NCBI RefSeq assembly: GCF_020177575.1
Contig: NZ_JAHTBK010000001.1
Coordinates: forward strand, 2,725,875 to 2,789,874
From: Hasllibacter sp. MH4015
GTDB lineage: Bacteria > Pseudomonadota > Alphaproteobacteria > Rhodobacterales > Rhodobacteraceae
Direction of reading: 5' to 3'
DNA length: 64,000 bases
The first letter of the stretch is position 1; each line of letters starts with the position of its first letter. Positions 34,194-42,555 of this stretch are shown here, one piece after another. The notes below the pieces were generated by a model. It was not told where the DNA came from. It did not search any database and saw only the letters and a list, made by a program, of their open reading frames with translations. A program made the translations under genes and the position numbers.

Positions 34194-34625
34194 ATGACCC
34201 CTTCCCTGACCAAGACAATTCGCCTTGCCACCGCGGCCGCCATCGTTGCCGCTTCCGGCCTTGCCGCCACCGTAGCCACGGCGCAGACCTTCGAGCCCGG
34301 CTTCATCCAGTCCCTGAGCGTGACCTCCACCCGTGGCGAAAGCCAGATGGACCAGTTTTTCAATGACGCCACCAGCGGGAACCCGGCGATCACGCGGGTC
34401 TGCGTGGTGAACTTCGGCTCCGTCCAGCGCGCCTTCACCCACACGGTTGCGGGCATAAACCCGCTGATCGCGCAACCCGGCAGCCAGAGCTGCGCCAACT
34501 TCGATTCCAGTAGCCGCGTGGCCTTCGGGATGGTCGACGGGTTGGAGCCGGCACAGGCCAACCGCGCGATGGTCATGAACCTTGACGCATTCGCGGGCGG
34601 TACGGTCAGCTTCGTCTGGCAGTGA
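34194..34625 (+). CDS. Small exported protein of unknown function
   Basis: 143 residues from ATG 34194, with AAGGAA about 10 nt upstream. A clear signal peptide (SLTKTIRLATAAAIVAASGL) is cut probably after ATA/ATAQ near residue 32. The mature ~110 residues have two Cys (CVVNFG and QSCANF) that may form a disulfide and look beta-rich. I do not recognise a family. It follows the response regulator with about 170 bp between and is followed by two hairpins, so it is probably its own transcription unit, perhaps regulated by the neighbouring two-component system. Confidence 0.65.
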   Translation: MTPSLTKTIRLATAAAIVAASGLAATVATAQTFEPGFIQSLSVTSTRGESQMDQFFNDATSGNPAITRVCVVNFGSVQRAFTHTVAGINPLIAQPGSQSCANFDSSSRVAFGMVDGLEPAQANRAMVMNLDAFAGGTVSFVWQ

Positions 34626-34636
34626 TCCCGCCACGC

Positions 34637-34706
34637 GCCCGCCCTTCGGCTTTGGCCGTGCGGGCCAACAATTCACGCAAGGTTTCGCCCGGCCAAGTGC
34701 CGGGCG
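34637..34706 (+). terminator. Two hairpins ending the small exported gene / rdhA region
   Basis: Hairpin 1: GCCCGC (34637-34642) pairs with GCGGGC (34660-34665), with an inner CGGC/GCCG stem. Hairpin 2: CGCCCGGC (34686-34693) pairs perfectly with GCCGGGCG (34699-34706) around CAAGT and is followed by TTCCCGTTT; outer GGTTTC/GAAACC arms (34681-34721) extend it. They lie between the ends of convergent genes and probably terminate one or both. The T-rich tract after hairpin 2 is imperfect. Confidence 0.55.
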
Positions 34707-34763
34707 TTCCCGTTTGAAACCGCCCCATGCCCGTCACTGGTCGCCAGGCACAGGCGAGCCCGA

Positions 34764-37700
34764 TCAGAGGTCCAGCTCGATCACGCCCCCGGCTTCCGCC
34801 GCGCGGGACTGGCACAGGATGATCGCATCTTCCCGCTGCGCCTTCGACAGGACGAAATCGCGGTGCTCCACGTCGCCGGATACGATCCCGCATTTGCACA
34901 CGCCGCAAATCCCGTCGGAACATTTCAGGTCGATCGGGAAACCATTCTCGATCAGCACGTCCGCCGCCGTCTTGTCGGCGGGGACCGCGAATTCGACCCC
35001 GGATTTCGCAAGCCGGATGGTAAACTCGAAATTCTCGTAATCCGGCTGCTCGGGGACAGAGAAATACTCCAGGTGCCGGGCTTGTTCGGGAAAGCCGCTG
35101 GCCTCCGCCTGCTCCATCACCGCGCCCATGTACCGGTCCGCACCGCAGGTATAGACGTGCCAGCCCGGCTGATACCGCGACAGGACGGCGCCGAGGTCGA
35201 CGCGCGTATCCTCATCGGTGACATGCAGCTGCACCCTGTCGGCCCAGGGAAACGTCGCGATGTCGTCCAGAAACCCCATCGCGGCGCGTGTCCGTCCGGA
35301 ATAATGCAGATCGAAGCTGCGCCCTTGGGCGTGCAATTCATGGGCCATCGCCAGCATCGGGGTCACGCCGATACCGCCGCCCATCAGCAGCGAATGCGTC
35401 GCACCGGGGTCGAGGGGGAAGTGATTGATGGGTTTGGAGACGAAGATCCGCCGCCCCTCGCTGAAGATCCGATGCAGCAGCTTGGACCCGCCGCGCCCCG
35501 CATCCTCCCGCAGGACGGCGATCTGGTAGGTGTGGCGGTCGGCCGGATTGCCGGACATCGAGTATTGCCGCAGGAATTCCGGGGCCACGACAATGTCGAG
35601 ATGTGCGCCCGCGTTCCATTCCGGCAAGGCGCTGCCATCGGGGGCCTGGAATTCGTATTTCACCACGCCGTCCGCCATCTCCTCCACCTTGGAGATGACC
35701 ATTTGCAGGACCGGGCTGTCGCCGTCATTGGTGTAACGGTGCAAATACGGCTCCAGCGTCCCATCCTCGGCGCGGCGCTGGTATTCCTCGGCGGTTATCA
35801 TCGCCTGGTAGGCCTCGATCCCCGCTTCCCGGTCCATGGGGAACGGATAGGGATAGGGGTGCGGCGCAAGGTTGGCGGGATAGACGGCGAGCGTCTGATC
35901 CTCGTATTTCAGAACCAGATCGGTCTGGAGCGAGCGGGTGTTGACCGGCTTGTCCGTCGGGCGATACGCGCCGTCCTCCTCAAGCTCCAGATCCCACCAC
36001 CACTTCTTCACCGGGTTCAGGGCGCCGTTTTCCACGTAATCATCCAGCTTGGCGAGGATCGGAGCGGCACCAGGCATGTTCATCGCCGCCCATCGGAACG
36101 GCTTTTCCTTGAACAGCCCCTCAAGGTTCCAGGGGCAGGTTTTCATGCAGCGCCCACACATCGCACCGCCCGGCGTGGTGACGCGATACGTGGTGCATTT
36201 CTGGCTGTCGCTTTTCCAGATCTCGTAGCCGTTGAACATCAGCTTCGGTCCGGCGGTGATCGCGCCCGACGGGCATTCGCGCGCGCATTTGTTGCAGCTT
36301 TCGCAAAAGGTCTGGAGACCGAAATCAATCGGCTTGTCGTGTTCCATCGGCAGATCGGTCGTGACGACGCCGGATTTCAGGCGCGGGCCAAGGAACGGGT
36401 TGAGGATGACCTCGCCGATCCTGCTGACCTCGCCCAGGCCCGACAGCAGCAGGAGCGGAGGTTGCAGAACCTCCCCATCCATCACGGAATGCGCCTTGGC
36501 CTTGTAGCCGAGGTTGCGGATCTGCCGGGCGATGACACCGCCCAGCAGCGAGAAACGCAGATAGGCGCGCATGGATTGGGCGACCGCGATCCAGTCATCG
36601 CCCGATGACCCCTCCATCGTCTCGTAGCCCTGGTCGATGATCATGCTGATGGCCTGGTCGTGGGGCGGCTCCAACACCTCGCCCCGCGCGTCGTGGCTGT
36701 ACCACGCCCAATCCGGGCAGCGCGAAATGCCCACGGCATCCACCCCGATGAAATAGCTCGTCGCCTTGATGAGCGCCGCCGCCTCTGCCGGGTCGAGCCG
36801 CACCTTGTCGGGGGCCGAAGCGCCGTCTTGCAACAGCACGAACGCCCCCAGCGCGCGGCGTTGCGCGGCGGACGGGGCGGCCTTGCGCACGTAAAGGCCA
36901 CCCTTGGCCCCGTCTTGCAGGTTCTTGCCCAGGTCGCCGAAGGTGGATCGCGCGAACATGTCGGTGCGCTTGGGCACCCGGGCGACATTCGGCTCGTCGA
37001 TATAGGTGGTGGGCGTGTCTACGCGGGTCAGCGTCTCGAACGGATGCGCGCCGTCGACGAAGCGACGGTCGCGGTAGGGCACGGCATTGGTGGCATTCTT
37101 GGCGAACCCGCGCCCCATTTTCCACGCCAGCCCGAAGGCGGATTTCGGTTGCTGGTCCAGCGGCACAAGGGGCAGGTCGACGGCAATCTCGAACGTGGTC
37201 GTCACCGCCGACAGGCCGAACCGCGTGCCGATATAGGGATGGGTCAGCACCCCGTCCTCCACCGTGGCAAGGCCCGCGGCCACCGCCAGCTTGTTGAGGT
37301 CCACGTCCGAGCTGGAGACAGTATGCCCGCGCGCGTCGAAGCCGAGGATGCGCAGGTAGTTCGACAAGACCGCCGCCGTTTCCGCCGCAAGCAGTCCGGC
37401 GCGGTGGGCCTGCGCGTCCTGGATCCAGTCGGCCCCGACCTCCCCCGGTTCGGGATCGCGGGGGTTCTCATACAAGAAGACCATCGCGTGGGTGTGGCCG
37501 TCGATCCCCGAGGGCGGGGCCATCATCGATTCCCGCAAATCGGCCATCACCATGTCGATACCGGCGGCGAGCGTCTTGGTCTGGCGGGTCTTCAGATCCT
37601 CCGCCAGTCGATCCACGTCAGGGTTCTTGAACGGCGTCTCCAGCATCGCCTCATCCGGCAGGCGGCAGGCCCCCGCCAGCGCGGCATCCGCGAAATAGGC

Positions 37701-37976
37701 AAACGCCTTGAGGTGGTTGGCCCGTTCTACGGGGTCTGGTGGGCATTCAGCCACGGATCCGTTGATCAGCCCGTCCCGGATCGCGTCGAGCATCGCCTGG
37801 TGTTCGCGCATCGCGTTGACGATGGAATGCGGAGCGTCTGGCCGGTCGAACGACACCTGGCCATGGGCGGGCACCTTCGACAGGTCCGACAAGTCCGCCC
37901 GGCGCGCCAGCAATTCCGATGGATATCGGCCCATATGGACGGGGCGATCCTTGTCGGAGAAAAAGCGTAGTGTCAT
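34764..37976 (-). CDS. rdhA: Cytosolic, self-sufficient reductive dehalogenase (NpRdhA/BhbA type)
   Basis: 1070 residues in one chain. Residues ~150-560 form the cobalamin-binding dehalogenase region, preceded by a degenerate copy of itself (about 183-260 against 461-540). Candidate catalytic residues are Tyr472 (MRAYLRF) and Lys534 (PRLKSG), 62 residues apart, the same spacing as I recall for Tyr426/Lys488 of NpRdhA. Two 4Fe-4S motifs follow: Cys558/561/564/568 and Cys594/607/610/614. From ~745 comes a flavin/NAD(P)H reductase of the phthalate-dioxygenase-reductase type (RQYSMSG at 803, GGGIGVTPM at 866), then a plant-type 2Fe-2S ferredoxin (Cys1019/1024/1027/1055). There is no Tat signal and no RdhB membrane anchor gene, so it is a cytosolic catabolic enzyme, not a respiratory one. 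Known relatives remove halogens from halogenated phenols and hydroxybenzoates using NADPH and B12. Substrate here not proven. Confidence 0.92.
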   Translation of the reverse strand: MTLRFFSDKDRPVHMGRYPSELLARRADLSDLSKVPAHGQVSFDRPDAPHSIVNAMREHQAMLDAIRDGLINGSVAECPPDPVERANHLKAFAYFADAALAGACRLPDEAMLETPFKNPDVDRLAEDLKTRQTKTLAAGIDMVMADLRESMMAPPSGIDGHTHAMVFLYENPRDPEPGEVGADWIQDAQAHRAGLLAAETAAVLSNYLRILGFDARGHTVSSSDVDLNKLAVAAGLATVEDGVLTHPYIGTRFGLSAVTTTFEIAVDLPLVPLDQQPKSAFGLAWKMGRGFAKNATNAVPYRDRRFVDGAHPFETLTRVDTPTTYIDEPNVARVPKRTDMFARSTFGDLGKNLQDGAKGGLYVRKAAPSAAQRRALGAFVLLQDGASAPDKVRLDPAEAAALIKATSYFIGVDAVGISRCPDWAWYSHDARGEVLEPPHDQAISMIIDQGYETMEGSSGDDWIAVAQSMRAYLRFSLLGGVIARQIRNLGYKAKAHSVMDGEVLQPPLLLLSGLGEVSRIGEVILNPFLGPRLKSGVVTTDLPMEHDKPIDFGLQTFCESCNKCARECPSGAITAGPKLMFNGYEIWKSDSQKCTTYRVTTPGGAMCGRCMKTCPWNLEGLFKEKPFRWAAMNMPGAAPILAKLDDYVENGALNPVKKWWWDLELEEDGAYRPTDKPVNTRSLQTDLVLKYEDQTLAVYPANLAPHPYPYPFPMDREAGIEAYQAMITAEEYQRRAEDGTLEPYLHRYTNDGDSPVLQMVISKVEEMADGVVKYEFQAPDGSALPEWNAGAHLDIVVAPEFLRQYSMSGNPADRHTYQIAVLREDAGRGGSKLLHRIFSEGRRIFVSKPINHFPLDPGATHSLLMGGGIGVTPMLAMAHELHAQGRSFDLHYSGRTRAAMGFLDDIATFPWADRVQLHVTDEDTRVDLGAVLSRYQPGWHVYTCGADRYMGAVMEQAEASGFPEQARHLEYFSVPEQPDYENFEFTIRLAKSGVEFAVPADKTAADVLIENGFPIDLKCSDGICGVCKCGIVSGDVEHRDFVLSKAQREDAIILCQSRAAEAGGVIELDL

Positions 37977-38069
37977 CCGGGCCGCTCCCCATGGGCTGTG
38001 GCGTCGATGTCGGGTGCGGACCGGCCCGGTTCCCGCACCGAGTCCGCCCCTGCCCGCGTCGGCGCGCTT

Positions 38070-38102
38070 GTGAAATGGTTACTCAATGCAACTACCTTTC
38101 AC
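38070..38102. promoter_or_regulatory. Nested symmetric operator between rdhA and the aminotransferase gene
   Basis: GTGAAATGGT (38070-38079) and ACCTTTCAC (38094-38102) are inverted repeats with a single-base bulge. Inside them, GTTACTCAATGCAAC (38078-38092) is itself a near-palindrome with the same centre (about 38086). It is the least GC-rich stretch of the 271-bp divergent gap. It is likely a regulator site, perhaps of MarR type as in other catabolic dehalogenase loci, though no regulator gene is adjacent. I saw no cobalamin riboswitch. Confidence 0.55.
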
Positions 38103-38247
38103 AACCTTCGGCCCCGTGCCCGCCCCAGGCCGCGCCGCTGTCGCATCACGGGCGTTGTAGTTTTCGGCCCGGTGGGTGTAATGGCCCGCAGCCGCATAAT
38201 TCACCGCCGCGTTGCGCGCAGGTCCGATGAGAAGGGGAGATCGAGAC

Positions 38248-39444
38248 ATGTTTGAATCCGTCGAAAGCCGAGGCGTCGATCAGATCCTCGCCCTGATGCA
38301 GGCCTTCCGGGCCGATCCGCGCCCCGGGAAGGTCGACCTTGTGGTCGGTGTCTACAAGGATGCGCAGGGCCGCGTGCCGGTGATGCGCGCCGTCAAGGCG
38401 GCGGAGCGTCTGTTGATCGAAGCCGAAGACACCAAGACCTATGTCGGGATGGCGGGGGATGCGGATTACCGCGCCCATGCCGCGCGCCTGCTGCTGGGGA
38501 ACGATGCCCCGCAGATCGCGGAGGGTCGCGTGACCAGCCTTCAGACCGTCGGCGGATCGGGCGCGTTGCGCGTCGGCTGCGACCTTCTGAAATCGCTGAA
38601 CGCGGACATGAAGCTCTGGGTCAGCACGCCGACCTGGGCCAACCATGTGCCGGTTGCAACCGATGCGGGCCTGCGCACGGATGCCTACCCCTATTTCCGC
38701 CCCTCCGACCGGGGTCTCGATTTCGACGGCATGATGGCGCATCTGGACGCGCAATCCGCGGAAGGTGACGCGATCTTGCTGCACGCCTGCTGCCACAACC
38801 CTACCGGCGTCGACCTGTCGTTCGACCAATGGAAGACGGTCACGGATTTCTTGGTCGCGCGCGGCCTGCTTCCCTTTGTGGACTGCGCTTATCAGGGGCT
38901 TGGCAAGGGGATGGAGGAAGATGTGGCGGGCCTGCGCCACATGGCGGCCCACGTGCCGGAGATGCTGATCGCCAGCTCTTTTTCCAAGAACTTCGCCGTC
39001 TACCGCGAACGCACCGGGGCGCTGACCATCATGGCCCGCGCGGCGGAGGATATCGGCGCGATCCAGGGCGCGGCGGAAACGGTGATCCGCTCCAACTATT
39101 CCATGCCGCCCAGCCACGGCGCGCGGATTGTGGCCGCCGTCCTGGACGATCCGGCCCTGACCGCCGATTGGTCGGAGGAACTGGACGAGATGCGCAAGCG
39201 CATCGCTTCGGTTCGCCAGACCCTGCGGACGATGTTGGAGGAGCGTCAGGTCACGAAAGACCTGTCCTTCGTGACGGATCAGACCGGCATGTTCTCCTAT
39301 ACCGGGTTCGGGCCGGAGGCCGTCGCGACCCTGCGCGACGATCACGGCATCTACATCGCCGGGGACGGGCGGATCAACGTGGCCGGCCTGTCCGAGGACA
39401 ACCTCGACGCGGTCGCCGACGGGTTCGCGGCCGTGATGCGCTAG
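38248..39444 (+). CDS. Aromatic/aspartate aminotransferase (AspC/TyrB family)
   Basis: 398 residues from ATG 38248, with AAGGGGAG upstream. It is a fold-type I, PLP-dependent class I aminotransferase: the PLP Lys is Lys247 in SSFSKNFAVYRER, Asn184 lies in CCHNPTGVDLS, and VDCAYQGLGKG follows. These enzymes transaminate aspartate and aromatic amino acids with 2-oxoglutarate. Sequence alone does not separate aspartate from tyrosine/phenylalanine preference. It is divergent from rdhA across a 271-bp gap with a symmetric operator-like site; if co-regulated, a halogenated aromatic amino acid route would be one explanation. Confidence 0.88.
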   Translation: MFESVESRGVDQILALMQAFRADPRPGKVDLVVGVYKDAQGRVPVMRAVKAAERLLIEAEDTKTYVGMAGDADYRAHAARLLLGNDAPQIAEGRVTSLQTVGGSGALRVGCDLLKSLNADMKLWVSTPTWANHVPVATDAGLRTDAYPYFRPSDRGLDFDGMMAHLDAQSAEGDAILLHACCHNPTGVDLSFDQWKTVTDFLVARGLLPFVDCAYQGLGKGMEEDVAGLRHMAAHVPEMLIASSFSKNFAVYRERTGALTIMARAAEDIGAIQGAAETVIRSNYSMPPSHGARIVAAVLDDPALTADWSEELDEMRKRIASVRQTLRTMLEERQVTKDLSFVTDQTGMFSYTGFGPEAVATLRDDHGIYIAGDGRINVAGLSEDNLDAVADGFAAVMR

Positions 39445-39480
39445 GCGGCGGCACGGCCCGAGGCACGGCGCGGGCGCGGC

Positions 39481-40683
39481 CTATTCCGCCGCGATCCGAA
39501 GCTCTTCCGGGTGCTTGGGCGCATAGCCATCCCGCGTCTGCGGCGTCTTGATGCCGAGCACCGATCCGGCAACCTGGGTGCGCAGGATCTGAGCGGTGCC
39601 GCCGCCGATCGTGAACATCCGCACATCGCGGTACATCCGCTCCAATGGTTCCCGGTCGCCGTACCCCCGCGCGCCGAACATCTGCAGCGCATCATTGACG
39701 ACCTTGATCCCCATCTCCGACGCGAACAGCTTGGCGCGCGCCGCCATGGTCATGTCGGGGAACCGCCCGCCGGACCGCGCCGCATCGTGCAGCAACAGAC
39801 GGGCGGCGTGGATCTGCACATCCATATCGGCCAGCATCCATTGCAGGCCCTGGAATTCTGCAAGCGGGCGACCGAATTGCTCCCGTTCCAGCAGGTAGCG
39901 TCTGGCATGGTCGAAAGCCCCGGCGGCAACGCCCAGGGCAATGGTGCCTGCGCCCACGCGCTGCGAGTTGTAGGCGTTCATCAGGTCCGCGAAGCCGCGT
40001 TTCAGCCCGGAAGGCGGGGTCAGCAACCACCGCTCGTGGACTTCCAGATCGTCGAAGCGCAACTCCGCCTCGGGCATACCGCACAGGCCCATCGTGTGTT
40101 CGCGCCCGTCGATGTGGAATCCGTCGGGCAGGTTCTCGGGATCGGCATGGACGATGAAGCCGCCGATGCCTTCTTCGTGCCCCGCCTCATCCAGGACCCG
40201 CGCGAAGATGAGGTGAAGTTTGGAAACCCCGCCGCCCGTGATCCAGTGCTTGCGTCCGTTCAGGATATAGGTGTCGCCGTGCTTGCGCGCGGTCGTGCGC
40301 ATATCCGTCGCGGCACTTCCGGCGTCGGGTTCGGTGATGCAGATCGCGGGCTTGTCCCCGGCCAGAACGATGGGTGCGCAATAGGCTTTCTGGGCGTCGG
40401 TGCCATAGGCCATCACCGCGCTGATGCCGCCCATATTCGCCTCCACCACCACGCGCGCGGTCAGGGTGCACGCCTTCGCGATCTCCTCCACCACCATGGC
40501 GACGTCGAGGAAGCTGGCCCCCTGCCCGCCCAGCGCCTTGGGGATGGACATGCCCATGATGCCCGCCTCGCTCAGCTCCTTCACGTTGGCCCAGCAATAG
40601 CTGCGCGTGCGATCCCAGTGTGCTGCACGCTCGGCAAAACCGGGGGCAAGATCGCGGGCGGTGGAGACAAGGGGGTGGGACAT
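39481..40683 (-). CDS. Acyl-CoA dehydrogenase family protein
   Basis: 400 residues with the ACAD fold: the flavin/substrate region CITEPDAGSAATDMRTTA, HWITGGGVSKLHL and the C-terminal helical domain with LLEREQFGRPLAEFQGLQWM. In short/medium-chain enzymes the catalytic base is the Glu of an EGT motif; here the site reads RMFTIGGGTAQIL, with Gly. The base may be elsewhere, as in isovaleryl-CoA or long-chain dehydrogenases, or the reaction is unusual. It is divergent from a LysR regulator and shares with it a strongly symmetric promoter. The acyl-CoA substrate is unknown. Confidence 0.85.
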   Translation of the reverse strand: MSHPLVSTARDLAPGFAERAAHWDRTRSYCWANVKELSEAGIMGMSIPKALGGQGASFLDVAMVVEEIAKACTLTARVVVEANMGGISAVMAYGTDAQKAYCAPIVLAGDKPAICITEPDAGSAATDMRTTARKHGDTYILNGRKHWITGGGVSKLHLIFARVLDEAGHEEGIGGFIVHADPENLPDGFHIDGREHTMGLCGMPEAELRFDDLEVHERWLLTPPSGLKRGFADLMNAYNSQRVGAGTIALGVAAGAFDHARRYLLEREQFGRPLAEFQGLQWMLADMDVQIHAARLLLHDAARSGGRFPDMTMAARAKLFASEMGIKVVNDALQMFGARGYGDREPLERMYRDVRMFTIGGGTAQILRTQVAGSVLGIKTPQTRDGYAPKHPEELRIAAE

Positions 40684-40740
40684 GGGGCGGATCCTTCTTG
40701 GCAGGGACGCTCACAGACGTGTGATGACAAGACATTACGC

Positions 40741-40797
40741 ATCCTGTAATTCATTTCCATCGAATAAGATTTGATCTTAAGTTCAGGAATACAGGAT
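40741..40797. promoter_or_regulatory. Nested inverted repeats, LysR-type operator
   Basis: Three nested symmetric elements lie between the divergent dehydrogenase and lysR genes. Outer arms: ATCCTGTAATTC (40741-40752) against GAATACAGGAT (40787-40797), complementary but for one extra base. Inner elements: ATTC-N9-GAAT (40749-40765), which includes a T-N11-A LysR motif, and the perfect TAAGAT-TTG-ATCTTA (40765-40779). The right arm overlaps the ribosome site of lysR, which suggests autorepression. Confidence 0.65.
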
Positions 40798-40799
40798 TT

Positions 40800-41660
40800 A
40801 TGCAAACCCGCGCCCTCAGGACACTGGTGAAACTCTCGCGCGTTCCGTCCTTCGTGCAGGCGGCCGATCAGCTTGGCATGACCCTTTCGGCCCTTTCGAT
40901 GCAGATGAAGGCGCTGGAGGCCGAGCTTGGCGTTGCCCTGTTCGACCGCACGACGCGCCCGCCCAGGATGACTCCCGTGGCCCACGCCATCGTGGAGGAG
41001 GCGATCCCCCTCCTCCGGCGGGAGGATCGGCTGGTGGAGATGTGCCGCCCGACCGATGATCTCGTGGGGCGCTTCAAACTTGGCTTCATCACCACCGCGG
41101 CGGTCCGCCTGCTGCCGGGGTTCTTGCAACAAGCGCAGGCCCAGGCCCCGCTTGCGCGGTTCGAGGTTGAAACCGGCCTTTCCGCGACCCTGCAAAGCAA
41201 GGTCCTCAACGGACAGATCGACGGGGCAGTCGTCACTGATGCAGACGGCCTTCCGGCGCAATTGTCCGCCCGTCTGCTGCGCGAGGAGCCGTTCGTCTTC
41301 GCCGCCCACAGGGCATTGATGGAGGGCGGGTTGGACGGCCTTCTGTCCCGTCAGACTTTCTTTCACTTCATGCCGGAGACGGGGATCGGCAAACTGATCG
41401 CCCGGGCCATGTCCGACTACGCCCGCCCGGCAGAGGCACGCACGATCGTCCTCGACAATCTGGAGGCGATCATGGAATGCGTGGCGGCGGGGCTTGGTTT
41501 CACCCTCATGCCCGTACCCGACGTGACGCGCTATCTGACCGACGACATCCAGACATTGCCGGCCCCGGACATGCTGCAACGCCGCCTGATCCTTGCCGTG
41601 CTGAAGGACAGCCCGCTGGCCCGGCGCGAGGCGGCGCTGGCCGCGCTCTTCGCGGAATAG
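40800..41660 (+). CDS. LysR-family transcriptional regulator
   Basis: 286 residues. The N-terminal winged helix reads SFVQAADQLGMTLSALSMQM and LEAELGVALFDRTTRPPRMT; the rest is the two-lobed periplasmic-binding-like effector domain. The start at 40800 has AGGA 5 nt upstream, inside the right arm of the nested operator. It is divergent from the acyl-CoA dehydrogenase gene, its likely target, and is followed 74 bp later by a citryl-CoA-lyase-like gene on the same strand. Confidence 0.9.
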   Translation: MQTRALRTLVKLSRVPSFVQAADQLGMTLSALSMQMKALEAELGVALFDRTTRPPRMTPVAHAIVEEAIPLLRREDRLVEMCRPTDDLVGRFKLGFITTAAVRLLPGFLQQAQAQAPLARFEVETGLSATLQSKVLNGQIDGAVVTDADGLPAQLSARLLREEPFVFAAHRALMEGGLDGLLSRQTFFHFMPETGIGKLIARAMSDYARPAEARTIVLDNLEAIMECVAAGLGFTLMPVPDVTRYLTDDIQTLPAPDMLQRRLILAVLKDSPLARREAALAALFAE

Positions 41661-41736
41661 GCTGCGGGCGGCCCTCGACAATTCCACCCGACGCGGCAAA
41701 TGTGGGGCCGCTTGGACAGGCGGGTGGGCGTATGTG

Positions 41737-42546
41737 ATGACGAAAACGGATGATCTCGGCGCGTGGTGGCGCACGTCCATCATCGACATGGAGCCCGGGC
41801 GCATCGCGATCCGCGGCACCCCGATCGAGGAGCTGATCGGGACCGTCAGTTTTCCGCAGATGATCTGGCTGATGACCCGCGGCGACCTGCCCGAATCCGC
41901 GCAGGCGCAGCTTCTGGAGGCCGCGCTGGTCGCCGGTGTGGACCATGGCCCGCAAGCCCCGTCCATCGCCGCGGCACGGATGGCGGCGACCTGCGGGCTC
42001 GGCCTCAACAACGTTATGGCGACCGGCGTGAACATGTTGGGCGATGTCCACGGCGGCGCGGGAGAGCAATGTGCGGAGCTGCTGTTCGACATCTCCGCGC
42101 GCGTGGACTGCGGGGCCGATCCGGAAAAGGCGGTCGCGGACGTCCTGTCCGCGTGGCGGGACACGCATGGCAAGATCATTCCCGGCTTCGGCCACCGTTT
42201 CCACAAACCCGTCGATCCGCGCGCCCCGCGCCTGATGGCCCTTGTGCGGGACGCGGCGCAGGCGGGAACCGTCAGCGGGCGCTTCGCCGAGATCGGGGAG
42301 GCCGTGCAGACCCGCATCGGCGCGGATCGCGGGGCGCCCATTGCGATGAATATCGACGGGGCCACGGCGGTCATCTTCTGCGAATTGGGCTTCCCGCCGC
42401 CGCTGGCGCGCGGGCTGTTTTGCCTGTCGCGGTCGGTCGGCATCCTTTCCCATGGCTGGGAACAGATGCAGCAGGGCGGGCGCAACAAGGGGCCGATGCC
42501 ACCCGGCTATCTTCCACACTACGACGCGCCGGACGAAGATGCGTGA
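41737..42546 (+). CDS. Citryl-CoA lyase-like protein (citrate synthase family)
   Basis: About 269 residues; start either ATG 41737 or the GTG just before it. It is the short citrate-synthase-fold version: GDVHGGAGEQCAELLFD with a catalytic-type His, IPGFGHRFHKPVDPRA with the CoA/oxoacid His, and AMNIDGATAVIFCELGFPP with the catalytic Asp region. Citryl-CoA lyases split citryl-CoA (or related malyl/citramalyl-CoA-like esters) into acetyl-CoA and an oxoacid; bacterial short homologues are often of unproven specificity. It follows the LysR gene and precedes copA, but copA has its own promoter. Confidence 0.8.
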   Translation: MTKTDDLGAWWRTSIIDMEPGRIAIRGTPIEELIGTVSFPQMIWLMTRGDLPESAQAQLLEAALVAGVDHGPQAPSIAAARMAATCGLGLNNVMATGVNMLGDVHGGAGEQCAELLFDISARVDCGADPEKAVADVLSAWRDTHGKIIPGFGHRFHKPVDPRAPRLMALVRDAAQAGTVSGRFAEIGEAVQTRIGADRGAPIAMNIDGATAVIFCELGFPPPLARGLFCLSRSVGILSHGWEQMQQGGRNKGPMPPGYLPHYDAPDEDA

Positions 42547-42555
42547 CGGACGGCC

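Noticed and set aside
34863-36608. A 581-codon plus-strand frame opposite rdhA
   Set aside because: Antisense shadow of the dehalogenase with no domain features or ribosome site.
37977-38247. Cobalamin riboswitch upstream of rdhA
   Set aside because: I could not find a B12-box-like element or the expected long leader structure; only the short symmetric operator is visible.
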